A DNA stretch of 10,515 nt from contig CABUUE010000033.1 in the NCBI GenBank assembly GCA_902494685.1, forward strand, positions 1-10,515, given 5' to 3'. This document shows, piece after piece, positions 1-7,004 of the stretch. The position numbers and the translations under genes are program-made. Position 1 is the first letter of the stretch, and the number at the start of each line of letters is the position of its first letter. The notes beneath the pieces are model-generated. The model saw nothing but the letters and a program-made list of their open reading frames with translations, was not told where the DNA came from and made no database searches. The stretch comes from an uncultured Collinsella sp. (GTDB lineage Bacteria; Actinomycetota; Coriobacteriia; Coriobacteriales; Coriobacteriaceae).

Positions 1-336
1 GGCATCGTGCCGGCTCAGGTGGCAGCCCTTGCCAAGCTACTGGCGACCGATGCCATCAGCTCCAACCAGGCGCACGAGGTCTTTGAGGCCATGGCCCAGA
101 CCGGCGACGACCCCAACAAGATCGTCGACGAGCGCGGTATGCGTCAGGTGAGCGACGCCGGCGCGCTGCAGCCGATCGTGGACGAGGTGCTGGCAAACTG
201 TGCCGATCAGGCGCAGCAGTATCGTGACGGCAACCAGAAGGTCATCGGCTTTTTGGTGGGCCAGTGCATGAAGGCGAGCCGCGGCAAGGGCAATCCGAAG
301 CTCTTCAACGAGTTGCTGAGAACGTCGCTCTCGTAA
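1..336 (+). CDS. gatB: Asp/Glu-tRNA(Asn/Gln) amidotransferase subunit B, C-terminal fragment
   Basis: This is the last 111 codons of gatB; the reading frame is open at the left edge, so the start lies outside the window. GatB is the subunit of the GatCAB complex that binds mischarged Glu-tRNA(Gln) or Asp-tRNA(Asn) and activates the acyl group for amidation. What is visible is the helical YqeY-like tail domain that contacts tRNA: the I-x-A-K-x-V/L helix pattern near the start, the conserved D-E-R-G-M-R-Q-V-S-D-A-G element (about residues 43-54 of the fragment), the P-I-V-D-E-V-L helix, the G-x-x-K-V-I-G-F-L-V-G-Q-x-M-K-A-S-x-G-K-x-N-P core near the end, and a final L-N-E-L-L-like helix. It ends in TAA, and terminators follow. 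Recognition is by sequence memory and is firm. Confidence 0.95.
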   Translation, partial: GIVPAQVAALAKLLATDAISSNQAHEVFEAMAQTGDDPNKIVDERGMRQVSDAGALQPIVDEVLANCADQAQQYRDGNQKVIGFLVGQCMKASRGKGNPKLFNELLRTSLS

Positions 337-339
337 GCG

Positions 340-482
340 GGAACCCGGGAGCCCCGGCAGGGCGGGTGCTTCCTCAAAATTTCGAACAGTCCTGCGCAAG
401 ACGAAGGCCACATTAAGTGGCCTTCTTTGCGTGCGGAATTCATTTTGAGCAAGCACCCGCCCTGCCGGGGCTCCCGGGTTTC
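340..482. repeat. Long inverted repeat enclosing a terminator hairpin
   Basis: The arms 342-371 and 451-480 are exact reverse complements over 30 bp. After a single C-C mismatch (372/450) pairing resumes for 8 more bp (373-380 with 442-449). Outside, 340 pairs with 482 across a G-T at 341/481. The loop holds a separate perfect hairpin (403-425). Arms this long and GC-rich go well beyond an ordinary terminator, and no reading frame across the element looks real. It could be a miniature inverted-repeat element, or a clade-specific intergenic repeat, inserted around or carrying the gatB terminator. No target-site duplication is evident by eye. The repeat itself is certain; its nature is not. Confidence 0.85.
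403..428 (+). terminator. Rho-independent terminator after gatB
   Basis: A perfect 9-bp stem (403-411 gaaggccac with 417-425 gtggccttc) and a 5-nt loop ATTAA are followed by TTT. The T-run is short, but the hairpin lies 67 nt beyond the gatB stop and is the natural end for that transcript. It sits inside the loop of the larger inverted repeat, so two competing folds are possible. Confidence 0.7.
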
Positions 483-530
483 GTGACGACTCGGCCGTTC
501 GGGTCAGGTGGGCTGAATGGAATTGAGTGA

Positions 531-559
531 ATGGGCGCGCCGTTGGCGCGTCCATTTTT
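531..559 (+). terminator. Second rho-independent terminator in the gatB-ATPase gap
   Basis: An 11-bp stem (531-541 atgggcgcgcc with 545-555 ggcgcgtccat, one G-U) closes a GTT loop and runs into TTTT at 556-559. It reads as a compact, GC-rich intrinsic terminator on the plus strand. It may act as a back-up stop for gatB read-through. Confidence 0.7.
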
Positions 560-565
560 GTGCGG

Positions 566-592
566 GTGACAAAGGGACTGTCCCTTTGTCAC
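566..592. repeat. Perfect palindromic hairpin
   Basis: The 12-bp arms (566-577 gtgacaaaggga and 581-592 tccctttgtcac) are perfectly complementary around a CTG loop. No T-run follows, so it is not a typical terminator. From memory, palindromes built on GACAAAGGGAC...GTCCCTTTGTC occur scattered between genes in many unrelated bacterial genomes, so this is probably a dispersed REP-like element. That recollection could not be checked here. Confidence 0.75.
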
Positions 593-631
593 ATTGCAAT
601 AAATGTGATGAAAGTGTGGCGAAATGAGCTT

Positions 632-711
632 AAAACTTCCGTAAATGTGATAAATGTCACGTTTTACCTAGGGTAAAATGTGGGAAATATCACGTTTACG
701 GAAGTTTTTTT
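632..711. promoter_or_regulatory. Nested palindrome with T-run just upstream of the ATPase gene
   Basis: The outer arms 632-651 and 689-708 pair over 20 bp with a single T-G (646/694). Inside, 658-668 pairs with 672-682 over 11 bp with one G-T around a TAG loop. The right arm runs into a seven-T run (705-711). The ribosome-binding site of the ATPase gene (GGGAGG, 714-719) follows at once. The T-run makes this resemble an intrinsic terminator, so it could act as an attenuator; as DNA it could also be a protein-binding dyad or the end of a mobile segment. Short direct repeats AAATGTGAT (601-609, 643-651) and AAATGTCAC (652-660) add to the pattern. The structure is certain, the role is not. Confidence 0.7.
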
Positions 712-726
712 GCGGGAGGTTCGGCC

Positions 727-2091
727 ATGCAGCGAGATATCATTGCCAAGCTTAACGCTTGGAAAGCGTCAGAATATCGTAAGCCGCTTATCCTTAAGGG
801 GGCGCGCCAGGTTGGAAAGACGTGGGCGCTTAAGGAGTTCGGCCGAACCTCGTACCTCAATTTTGTGTATCTGACGCTCGAGGAGCCGTCACCTGGGGTA
901 CAGAGCGAGTACGCTCAGTTTTTCGAAGGTACGCGCGATCCTCGACGGATTATCTCAAATCTTTCCCTGGCACTTGGACAGCCTATCGATCCCGGCGAAA
1001 CGCTGCTTATTATTGATGAGATCCAGGATTGTCCTTCTGCAGTCGGCGCCCTTAAATACTTCTGTGACGAGGCCCCCGAGTATCACGTCGCATGTGCAGG
1101 GTCTTTGTTGGGCGTTCGCTTGTCCCGTGAGACCAGCGCTTTTCCGGTGGGAAAGGTCGAGTTCATGGAGATGCGCCCCATGAGCTTTTCCGAGTTTCTG
1201 AAAGCCGAGGGCGCTGCAAACTACGACGAATACCTTGGCGGCCTGGATCAGATCGAGACAGTGCCCGATTTCTTCCATGTCCGTCTCGTCGAGCATCTTC
1301 GTCGTTATTTTGCATGCGGCGGCATGCCAGAGGCTCTTGGCCGGTGGGTGGAGACGGGCGATATCGTTCAGGTCGATAAGGTGTTGTCTGATCTCTTGGA
1401 TTCCTACGAGCGCGATTTTGCCAAGCATGGTGGCCGTGCGCAGTTCGCCAAGCTTTCGCAAATATGGAACTCGATTCCAGCTCAGTTGGCGCGCGAGAAC
1501 AAAAAGTTCGTTTGGGGTGCGGTGCGCGAGGGGGCTCGTGCTCGAGAATACGAGGATGCTCTGGAATGGCTTGCCGATGCTGGGCTCATCACGGCGGTTC
1601 GCCTTAATGCTGCCGGTGGTGTGCCGCTCTCTGCGTACGATGACCTCAAGGCATTTAAAGTCTACTGTCTTGATGTCGGCTTGCTGCGCCGCATGGCAAG
1701 GCTGGATGCGTCCGCTTTTGCCATCTCGGATGCGCTATTTTCTGAGTTCAAAGGTTCGTTCGCCGAGAACTATGTGCTTCAGGCATTACTTTCACAGTTA
1801 GATGCTGCTCCGCGTTATTGGACAAACGAGAAGCCGAAGCACGAAGTCGATTTTTTGATTCAAGTCGGAAACGAAATCGTTCCCGTCGAGGTCAAATCGG
1901 GAGAGGTCGTTCATTCCAAGAGCCTTAAGTACTATGCCGACAAGCATGCGGAGACGACTCCATTGAGGGTCCGCTACTCACTTAAGAACCTAAAGCTCGA
2001 CGACGGGGTGCTCAACATTCCGTTGTATTTGGCTGATCGATCTGTCCCTCTTATCAAAAAGGCGCTTGATTGTGCGCATCTTGACGTTTAG
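727..2091 (+). CDS. ATP-binding protein, AAA_14 / DUF4143 family
   Basis: A 454-residue protein with the usual two-part layout of this family. The N-terminal P-loop ATPase has Walker A GARQVGKT (25-32), Walker B LLIIDE (93-98) and an A-G-S-L-L-G segment (124-129) in the sensor-like position. The C-terminal DUF4143 part (about 200-440) ends in a restriction-endonuclease-like pattern: E347, E-V-D-F-L-I with D375, and V-E-V-K-S-G with E388 and K390, which fits a PD-(D/E)XK fold. The start is fixed by GGGAGG at 714-719, 7 nt upstream of ATG. These genes are common and often multicopy in gut anaerobes and their cellular role is not established. Its third codon positions look more AT-rich than those of its neighbours, and palindromic repeats precede it, suggesting horizontal acquisition. 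It converges on the AraC gene with a 64-nt gap in which I see no clear terminator. Confidence 0.93.
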   Translation: MQRDIIAKLNAWKASEYRKPLILKGARQVGKTWALKEFGRTSYLNFVYLTLEEPSPGVQSEYAQFFEGTRDPRRIISNLSLALGQPIDPGETLLIIDEIQDCPSAVGALKYFCDEAPEYHVACAGSLLGVRLSRETSAFPVGKVEFMEMRPMSFSEFLKAEGAANYDEYLGGLDQIETVPDFFHVRLVEHLRRYFACGGMPEALGRWVETGDIVQVDKVLSDLLDSYERDFAKHGGRAQFAKLSQIWNSIPAQLARENKKFVWGAVREGARAREYEDALEWLADAGLITAVRLNAAGGVPLSAYDDLKAFKVYCLDVGLLRRMARLDASAFAISDALFSEFKGSFAENYVLQALLSQLDAAPRYWTNEKPKHEVDFLIQVGNEIVPVEVKSGEVVHSKSLKYYADKHAETTPLRVRYSLKNLKLDDGVLNIPLYLADRSVPLIKKALDCAHLDV

Positions 2092-2155
2092 ATCCTGGGT
2101 GAGCTGACGGGCGGCGGCTAATTAATCGCTCCGTTACGGCCAGGGAGCTTGGGCC

Positions 2156-3160
2156 TTAGCGATGCTTGCTTCGCCAGGCCGTGGGTGTCATGCCGGTGTA
2201 TTGTTTGAAGGCTTGGGCGAAGGCGGCCTGCTGGGGGTAGCCTAGACGCTCTGTCACCTGCGCTATCGTGAGCGCGCTATCGGCCAAAAGGTCCTGTGCT
2301 CGCTCCATACGACGTCTGCGAATGTAGGCGCCCAGGGACTCGCCAGTTTGGGCCTTAAAGGTGGCGCATAGTTTGGAGCGGCTTGTGTAGAGCCCCTCGG
2401 CCACCTCGTTGATACCCACACGTCTGCCTTTGTCGAGCGCGCGCTCAATCATTGCCGTTGCTTCTTCGGCAATGGTTATGCTGACGCGTGTGTCTGCTGC
2501 CTGCCGCGCCTGCTTGTGGGCCGCGCGCGAACAGGCGAGCTCCGCGACCATGGCCTCCACGATGCCTTGCGTATAGACGTGTCCGCCTACGGTGCGGGCG
2601 CGGTCCTCGTTAATCCGGCGCAGCGTGTGGCAGATGGCAGACGTCGCCTCCTCGTGCCATGGCTCGGCAAACGCCTCAAAGATTCCCGCGAACTCGGTGG
2701 GATAGCGGTGCTCCAGCTCGTCAAAATATCCAGGCAAAAAGAGCACCGAGCGCGAGTGATAGAGCTGCCCCGCAAACAGCGGGCTTAATTCCTCGCCACA
2801 GCTATCTTGGATAAAGCTGCAAACGGCATTGTTTGGCCACGGTCCATGCAATGGTTTAAGGTTCGCGGGCGTTATGCCAGCCTCGGGCATGCATGTAAGC
2901 GTGGGCGCGCTGACCTCGCTCACGCAGGCGTATGGCTCGGGTGTGTATTCGGCCAGGTACATATCGTGCGTCGGGGTGATGAAATGCTCCATGACGATGC
3001 AGGCAGGGGAGAGGGGCATGATCCATGCGCGGCCGTGCGCCCGGTCGTTTGCCACCTCGCCGGTAAAGACGGCGCCCTTGCCGGTAAGCTCCAGGCCAAA
3101 CTGCTCAAACTGCGGTGCGTAGAGCTCGGTTATGTCGGTCGCTGCCCGCCGCATTTGCAA
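2156..3160 (-). CDS. AraC-family transcriptional regulator
   Basis: A 334-residue protein. The C-terminal 100 residues form an AraC/XylS DNA-binding domain: first helix-turn-helix about 249-270 (INEVAEGLYTSRSKLCATFK), second about 297-320 (TIAQVTERLGYPQQAAFAQA), and the family signature Y-T-G-M-T-P-x-x-W-R (321-330). The N-terminal ~200 residues are presumably the effector-sensing part and I do not recognise a subfamily with certainty. The gene is divergent from the two ABC genes across 114 nt, like ybtA beside ybtPQ in Yersinia, so it probably controls them, perhaps with an iron-siderophore ligand (inference). Start: TTG at 3160 has an AAGGAAAGGG-like site 6 nt upstream; ATG at 3154 is the alternative but would be 12 nt from the same site. 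Confidence 0.92.
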   Translation of the reverse strand: MQMRRAATDITELYAPQFEQFGLELTGKGAVFTGEVANDRAHGRAWIMPLSPACIVMEHFITPTHDMYLAEYTPEPYACVSEVSAPTLTCMPEAGITPANLKPLHGPWPNNAVCSFIQDSCGEELSPLFAGQLYHSRSVLFLPGYFDELEHRYPTEFAGIFEAFAEPWHEEATSAICHTLRRINEDRARTVGGHVYTQGIVEAMVAELACSRAAHKQARQAADTRVSITIAEEATAMIERALDKGRRVGINEVAEGLYTSRSKLCATFKAQTGESLGAYIRRRRMERAQDLLADSALTIAQVTERLGYPQQAAFAQAFKQYTGMTPTAWRSKHR

Positions 3161-3274
3161 AAGCGTCCCTTTCCTTTGCAGAAACGTCCACAGCTCGGTT
3201 GATTGTGAGCCATGGCTAACATACCAATGATAAGTTCATTACGGTTAACTCTCAAGCCGTTAGAAAGGGATCTC
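3161..3274. promoter_or_regulatory. Divergent promoter region between the AraC and ABC genes
   Basis: These 114 nt must hold the promoters of both transcripts. On the minus strand there is an extended -10-like TGG-TATGTT (-10 at 3223-3218), 58 nt before the regulator start. On the plus strand no convincing -35/-10 pair was found. Two similar heptamers, GGCTAAC (3214-3220) and GGTTAAC (3243-3249), recur in the leader of the downstream P-type ATPase pair (6883-6889) and resemble half-sites of DtxR/IdeR boxes. An AraC-type regulator would also be expected to bind here. The RBS AGAAAGGGA at 3262-3270 serves the ABC gene. Confidence 0.45.
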
Positions 3275-5101
3275 ATGGCAAAGGAATCAAAAAAGGAAGG
3301 TGGCGGTATCGGCGAGCTGCTTGCATATGCCGGCGACCGTAAATTCCTAACGTATTTGGGCATGGCGCTCTCGGCGCTCTCGCAGCTGCTGAGCTTTGGC
3401 CCGTACGTGTGCATTTGGCTTGTCGCGCGCGATCTGATCGCCGTAGCACCTAACTGGAGCGAAGCCTGCGACATCGCGATGTATGGCTGGTGGGCCGTGG
3501 GTTTTGCCCTGGCAAGCATCGTAGCTTATTTCGTGGGGCTCATGTGCACGCATCTGTCCGCGTTTCGCTGCGCGTCCAATATCCGCAAGACTACGAGCGA
3601 GCACCTGCTTAAGCTGCCGCTTGGCTACTTTGACACGCACGCCACCGGTGAGCTGCGTCGTGTTGTAGACGGATGCGCCGCCTCCACCGAGACTTTGCTC
3701 GCGCACATGCTGCCCGATATCGCAGGCGCCGCCGCCATGGTCGTGGGCCTGCTCGTGTTGCTGTTCGCCCTCGATTGGCGCTTGGGCGCGGCATGCCTTA
3801 TCTCGGTCGTCGTTTCGTTTGGCGCCATGGCCACCATGATGAGCGGCAAAGGCGCCGAGTTCATGAAGGCCTACATGGGAGCGCTGGTCATGATGAACAA
3901 GACCGGCACCGAATACGTACGTGGCATCCCCGTGGTCAAGGTGTTTCAGCAGACGGTCTACTCCTTTAAGGCCTTCCACGACGCGATCGCCGAATACGCC
4001 GACATGGCACAAAACTATGCGGGCACGTTCTGCCGAGGTCCGCAGGTACTTAACCTTACCGCGCTCAATGGTCTTGTGGCATTCCTGTTGCCCGTGGCGC
4101 TGCTGTTGGCGCCGGGCGAGACGGACTTCGCGCATTTTATGACCAACTTCACGTTTTACGCGATATTTTCGGCCGTGGTGCCGACGGCCATGACCAAGCT
4201 CATGTTTGTGGGCGAGGCCTCTCAGATGAGTGCCGATTCGCTGGCTAGAATTCGAAGCGTCATGGATTCCAAGCAGCTATCCGTGCCCGCCCACCCCAAG
4301 CACCCTGCCGGCGGCGACGTGCGATTTGAGGACGTGAGCTTTACCTACGAGGGAGCCGAAGCACCTGCTGTCAGCCATGTGAGTTTTAGCGTTTCCGCGG
4401 GTAGCACCCTCGCCCTGGTGGGTCCCTCGGGTGGCGGTAAGTCAACCTGCGCAAGCCTGATCCCGCGTTTTTGGGACGTCTCCTCGGGTCGAGTGCTCGT
4501 AGGCGGTGTGGACGTTCGCGATATGGATCCGCACGAGCTTATGGACCAGGTCGCCTTTGTGTTCCAGACCAACCAGCTGTTCCGGCAAACGCTTGCCGAT
4601 AACGTGCGCGCCTCCAAGCCTACGGCCACTGACGACGAAGTGCGTGCGGCCCTCTCCGCGGCTCAGTGCGACGACATTGTGGCCAAGCTCCCGCAGGGCA
4701 TCAATACAATGCTCGGCGCTGGCGGAGCATATCTTTCGGGCGGCGAGGTCCAGCGCGTGGCACTCGCCCGCGCGATCCTTAAGGACGCACCTATCGTGGT
4801 GCTCGACGAGGCCACGGCGTTTGCCGATCCCGAGAACGAGGCGCTCATCCAGCGCGCCTTTAGCAAGCTGGCGGCGGGTCGCACGGTCATTATGATCGCG
4901 CACCGACTCTCGACTGTAGTGGGCGCAGACCAAATCGTGGTGCTCAACCAAGGCAGCGTGCAGGAATCGGGTACCCATGCCGAGTTGCTGTCCCAAGAGG
5001 GTCTGTATGCCAAGATGTGGGCCGAATACGAACAGGCCGCGAGCTGGAAAATCACTGCAGCGACTGCGGATGCCGCCGTCACGAAGGGAGGCGAGGCCTA
5101 A
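3275..5101 (+). CDS. ABC transporter, fused permease/ATPase, YbtP/IrtA-like (first half of a pair)
   Basis: A 608-residue type IV (exporter-fold) ABC half-transporter. About six membrane segments are seen (roughly 25-50, 68-92, 148-168, 170-188, 255-280, 290-312), then a nucleotide-binding domain from about 348: Walker A GPSGGGKST (383-391), Q-loop Q431, signature LSGGE (487-491), Walker B IVVLDE (507-512), H-loop H543. The D-loop region reads A-T-A-F-A-D-P-E-N-E rather than the usual A-T-S-A-L-D. To my knowledge FADPE is typical of the YbtP/YbtQ and IrtA/IrtB type, which import ferric siderophores despite the exporter fold. The start at 3275 is preferred because AGAAAGGGA lies just upstream; an in-frame ATG at 3212 has no good site. 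Its TAA abuts the ATG of the next gene, so the two are translationally coupled and probably form a heterodimer. A drug or peptide exporter is the alternative. Confidence 0.93.
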   Translation: MAKESKKEGGGIGELLAYAGDRKFLTYLGMALSALSQLLSFGPYVCIWLVARDLIAVAPNWSEACDIAMYGWWAVGFALASIVAYFVGLMCTHLSAFRCASNIRKTTSEHLLKLPLGYFDTHATGELRRVVDGCAASTETLLAHMLPDIAGAAAMVVGLLVLLFALDWRLGAACLISVVVSFGAMATMMSGKGAEFMKAYMGALVMMNKTGTEYVRGIPVVKVFQQTVYSFKAFHDAIAEYADMAQNYAGTFCRGPQVLNLTALNGLVAFLLPVALLLAPGETDFAHFMTNFTFYAIFSAVVPTAMTKLMFVGEASQMSADSLARIRSVMDSKQLSVPAHPKHPAGGDVRFEDVSFTYEGAEAPAVSHVSFSVSAGSTLALVGPSGGGKSTCASLIPRFWDVSSGRVLVGGVDVRDMDPHELMDQVAFVFQTNQLFRQTLADNVRASKPTATDDEVRAALSAAQCDDIVAKLPQGINTMLGAGGAYLSGGEVQRVALARAILKDAPIVVLDEATAFADPENEALIQRAFSKLAAGRTVIMIAHRLSTVVGADQIVVLNQGSVQESGTHAELLSQEGLYAKMWAEYEQAASWKITAATADAAVTKGGEA

Positions 5102-6859
5102 ATGTTCGCCTCATTCCAAAAGAAGTATTTCCTATCCGATAAAGGCGTCGCCGGCGTAAAACGCGGCATTTTCTGGACCACGCTCACCAATCTCATTACC
5201 ATGGCCGGCATGGGCTTTTTATTCCTGGTTATGGCCGGCTTTGTCGAGCATCTCGTCAGCGGGGCCGACCTGCCGGATGCCCTGCCGATCGTGGGCGGCC
5301 TCCTGGTCTTTTTCGTGTTGCTCTTTGCCTCTAACTGGCAGCAGTATTACTACACCTACTGCATCTTTTACGAGGAGTGCGGCAAGCAGCGTATGGAGAT
5401 TGCCGAGCGCTTGCGCAAACTGCCGCTGTCGTTTTTTGGTCGTCGTGATTTGGCCGATTTAACCGAGACCATCATGGGTGACGTCCAGGCCATGGAGCAC
5501 GCCTACAGCCACGTGTTGGGAGAGCTTTGGGGTGCCATCATCGCAAGCGCCATTGTATTTGTGGCGTCGCTGTTCTTTTGCTGGCAGCTGGCGATCGCGG
5601 CGTTTTGGAGCGTTCCCGTGGCCTTTGCCGTGCTGTATCTAACACGCGGCCCCATGACTCCGGTGTTCGATCGCGTGCGCGCCGAGAAGGTCAAGGTTAC
5701 CGAGGCAATTCAAGAGACGATCGACTGCGTTCGCGAGATCCGCGCTACCAATCAGGAGGCCCATTATCTTGAGGGGCTCAACGCCGTGATCGATGCCGAG
5801 GAGCGCGAGACCACCAAGGGCGAGCTCGCTAACGGGCTTTTGGTCAACTCCGCCTTTGTCATCCTGCGTCTGGGCATTGCCACCACGCTGGTCACGGGCG
5901 CCGCGGTGGTCGCCTCCGGCCAGGTCGACTTTTTGGTGTTGTTTGCCTTCCTGCTTATGGTGAGCCGTATCTATGCGCCCTTTGACCAGGCGTTAATGTT
6001 AATGTCCGAGCTGTTTGCCGCCGAGTCGTCTGCCAAGCGCATGCGTTCCATCATGGAAGAGCCTGTGGCGCGGGGCAGCGAGAAATTTGAGCCCGTGGGC
6101 CACGATGTGGTGTTCGATCACGTGGCATTTGGCTATGGTGCGGGCGAGGACGGCCGTGCCGGCGAGAAAGTTCTTACCGATGTGAGCTTTACCGCCAAGG
6201 AAGGCGAAGTTACGGCGCTGGTCGGTCCTTCGGGTTCCGGTAAGTCTACGGTGAGCCGCCTGGCCGCGCGCTTTTGGGATGCCACCGAAGGCACGGTCAC
6301 CGTGGGTGGCGTGGATGTTGCGGGCGTTGATCCCGAGGTGCTGCTGCGCGACTACGCCATTGTGTTCCAAGACGTGCTGCTCTTTGACGACACGGTGATG
6401 GGAAACATCCGCCTCGGGCGTCGTGATGCCACCGATGAGGAAGTGCTTGCGGCCGCGCGTGCCGCCAACTGCGACGAGTTCGTGAACCGCATGCCGCAGG
6501 GCTACGACACCATGATCGGCGAGAACGGTTCCAGGCTGTCCGGCGGCGAGCGCCAGCGCATTTCTATCGCCCGTGCGCTGCTCAAAGACGCGCCCATCGT
6601 GCTGTTGGACGAGGCGACGGCAAGCTTGGATGTGGAGAATGAGACCGTGGTACAGCAGGCGCTCTCCCGTCTGCTTGCAGGTAAGACGGTTATCGTTATT
6701 GCCCACCGTATGCGTACGGTGGAAAATGCCGACAAAATCGTTGTGCTCAAGGATGGTGTGGTTGCCGAGCAGGGCACTCCGGCGCAGCTTAAGGCGGCAG
6801 GCGGAGAATTTGCCCGCATGGTCGCACTGCAAAAGGAAGCGGCTACCTGGCAGCTGTAG
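5102..6859 (+). CDS. ABC transporter, fused permease/ATPase, YbtQ/IrtB-like (second half of a pair)
   Basis: A 585-residue partner of the upstream ABC protein. Membrane segments are at about 24-48, 62-78, 143-160, 162-180, 250-272 and 276-300. The nucleotide-binding domain begins near 336: Walker A GPSGSGKST (375-383), Q-loop Q423, signature LSGGE-R-Q-R (479-486), Walker B IVLLDE (499-504), D-loop S-L-D-V-E-N-E (508-514), H-loop H535. All catalytic motifs are canonical, unlike the D-loop of its partner, so the two ATP sites of the heterodimer differ slightly. The start codon follows the previous stop with no gap; GGGAGG at 5086-5091 inside the upstream gene serves as RBS. Its substrate is unknown; a metal-chelate is inferred from the family resemblance, the AraC neighbour and the metal ATPase downstream. 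No strong terminator follows, so read-through into 7005 is likely. Confidence 0.93.
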   Translation: MFASFQKKYFLSDKGVAGVKRGIFWTTLTNLITMAGMGFLFLVMAGFVEHLVSGADLPDALPIVGGLLVFFVLLFASNWQQYYYTYCIFYEECGKQRMEIAERLRKLPLSFFGRRDLADLTETIMGDVQAMEHAYSHVLGELWGAIIASAIVFVASLFFCWQLAIAAFWSVPVAFAVLYLTRGPMTPVFDRVRAEKVKVTEAIQETIDCVREIRATNQEAHYLEGLNAVIDAEERETTKGELANGLLVNSAFVILRLGIATTLVTGAAVVASGQVDFLVLFAFLLMVSRIYAPFDQALMLMSELFAAESSAKRMRSIMEEPVARGSEKFEPVGHDVVFDHVAFGYGAGEDGRAGEKVLTDVSFTAKEGEVTALVGPSGSGKSTVSRLAARFWDATEGTVTVGGVDVAGVDPEVLLRDYAIVFQDVLLFDDTVMGNIRLGRRDATDEEVLAAARAANCDEFVNRMPQGYDTMIGENGSRLSGGERQRISIARALLKDAPIVLLDEATASLDVENETVVQQALSRLLAGKTVIVIAHRMRTVENADKIVVLKDGVVAEQGTPAQLKAAGGEFARMVALQKEAATWQL

Positions 6860-6882
6860 GAAAGGGGACCAAGATTTCCAAA

Positions 6883-6905
6883 GGTTAACTTTGGTTGACC
6901 ATAAT
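6883..6905 (+). promoter_or_regulatory. Imperfect dyad (metal-box-like) overlapping a possible promoter
   Basis: 6883-6900 reads GGTTAACTTTGGTTGACC, an imperfect dyad GGTTAAC-N4-GTTGACC (6 of 7 pairs match). It is followed at once by CATAAT (6900-6905), a candidate -10 element; alternatively TTGACC (6895-6900) could be a -35, but no good -10 lies 16-18 nt beyond it. GGTTAAC-type half-sites resemble those bound by DtxR/IdeR-family iron or manganese repressors, and a similar heptamer lies before the ABC genes. An operator next to or over the -10 would fit repression when metal is plentiful. The regulator itself is not in this window. Confidence 0.4.
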
Positions 6906-6956
6906 AGTTCGATTAAACTAGTCTCAAAAGCGTGCTCGAGCAAACTAATGAACTCG

Positions 6957-6989
6957 GGTGCTAAGGCACCATGCCGCGCTTGTGCGGCA
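6957..6989 (+). promoter_or_regulatory. Leader hairpins before the small membrane protein
   Basis: Two short stems occur in the 145-nt gap just ahead of the next gene: 6957-6961 ggtgc with 6966-6970 gcacc (loop TAAG), and 6972-6977 tgccgc with 6984-6989 gcggca (loop GCTTGT). The second ends just before the ribosome-binding site AAGGGAG (6991-6997). A further 10-bp palindrome TGCTCGAGCA lies at 6933-6942. They could modulate translation or RNA stability, but stems this short also arise by chance in GC-rich DNA. Confidence 0.3.
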
Positions 6990-7004
6990 AAAGGGAGAAG
7001 CAAC

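Noticed and set aside
340..482. CRISPR or insertion-sequence end
   Set aside because: There is one inverted pair only, with no regularly spaced direct repeats and no transposase gene nearby.
37..555. Minus-strand open frame of 172 codons over the gatB tail and the inverted repeat
   Set aside because: It is antisense to a clearly real gatB end and to terminator hairpins, has no RBS and resembles no protein.
3212..3274. Upstream in-frame ATG for the first ABC gene
   Set aside because: No ribosome-binding site precedes it, it lies in the divergent promoter region, and ATG 3275 has a good site; the extra 21 residues are not like the family's N-terminus.
6573..7004. N-terminal extension of the small membrane protein into the second ABC gene
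   Set aside because: The frame is open only because it shadows the ABC coding sequence; the RBS at 6991-6997 and the membrane helix mark ATG 7005 as the start.
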